The notes under the pieces were generated by a model that saw nothing but the letters and a program-made list of their open reading frames with translations, did no database searches and had not been told where the DNA came from. A stretch of DNA of 64,000 bases. Origin: Actinoplanes sp. NBRC 103695 (lineage in GTDB: Bacteria > Actinomycetota > Actinomycetes > Mycobacteriales > Micromonosporaceae). The stretch is taken from positions 119,286-183,285 of the forward strand of contig NZ_BSTL01000011.1 of the NCBI RefSeq assembly GCF_030269485.1. The letters are read 5' to 3'. This document shows, piece after piece, positions 63,909 to 64,000 of the stretch. Position 1 is the first letter of the stretch; each line of letters begins with the position of its first letter. The translations under genes were made by a program, and so were the position numbers.

Positions 63909-64000
63909 CCGTACGCACCCGGACCGGACGCTGGGCGAAAAGCGCGAGGGTCCGCGGCGCGCTCTCGCGCCGCGGACCCTCCACACGTGTGAGCGGGCGG

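Noticed and set aside
63750..63986. Small minus-strand protein gene at the right edge
   Set aside because: No ribosome site, poor codon pattern, and it covers the ClgR-like site and the DnaA boxes.

Overview
The window is high-GC DNA with strong GC bias at third codon positions, GTG/TTG starts, many promoters of the TAnnnT type placed 6-7 nt before the start codon, and an actinobacterial gene set (carD, ispD, ispF, radA, disA, clpC, rlmB, cysS, an MsiK-like sugar ATPase). Gene content, and a type III PKS/UbiA locus like one I recall from Actinoplanes missouriensis, point to Micromonosporaceae, most likely Actinoplanes or a close relative. This placement is inference; no database was consulted.

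Layout. 1-9.3 kb: surface and envelope genes (PAP2 phosphatase, trypsin-like protease, kinase-like DUF4032 protein, ion channel with two RCK domains, secreted Pro/Gly-rich protein, large S8 peptidase). 9.4-14.7 kb: small regulatory and metabolic units (GNAT, MFS/TetR pair, Nudix, methyltransferase, SRPBCC/ArsR pair). 14.9-24 kb: tRNA-Thr(UGU), MsiK-like ATPase, an Hsp70-TM-PQQ fusion protein, an oxidoreductase/TetR pair, rlmB and cysS. 24-34.3 kb: both fumarase classes, PQQ-like protein, Lrp regulator facing a tyrosine-catabolic operon (hpd-RDD-RDD-aminotransferase). 34.3-42 kb: kinase-like ATPase, SMP-30 protein, ROK regulator facing a chitosanase, unknown genes and a TPR membrane protein. 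42-43.8 kb: ispF, ispD, carD. 44-49.7 kb: membrane thioredoxin-like gene, transposase remnant, and a type III PKS / flavoprotein / methyltransferase / UbiA biosynthetic locus. 49.8-53.2 kb: lipoprotein, radA, disA. 53.3-56.7 kb: island of two HD-domain proteins, a GlxA-type regulator and an isonitrile-hydratase-like protein. 56.9-64 kb: methyltransferase, HAD phosphatase, lipoprotein, peptide deformylase, ACT protein, mutY, clpC.

The housekeeping backbone (rlmB-cysS ... ispF-ispD-carD ... radA-disA ... mutY-clpC) is conserved in actinobacteria, but here accessory blocks interrupt it. Those blocks carry most of the unusual material: two families of dispersed intergenic repeats (R1, three copies of about 78 bp ending in a DnaA-box-like motif; R2, two copies of about 114 bp starting at stop codons), tandem arrays, two gene remnants keeping only both ends of the parent gene, and a dead transposase. 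Candidate regulatory structures include a three-way-junction RNA upstream of the 44.1 kb gene, a palindrome beside it, a perfect hairpin at the clpC mRNA 5' end, a ClgR-like site, and a cluster of four DnaA boxes at the right edge.

Functional links: the tyrosine operon under an Lrp regulator; a chitosanase under a probable CsnR-like ROK repressor; an alkylresorcinol/prenylated hydroquinone pathway; and a possible isonitrile/cyanamide hydration island. No CRISPR array, prophage, rRNA or intact insertion sequence was seen.
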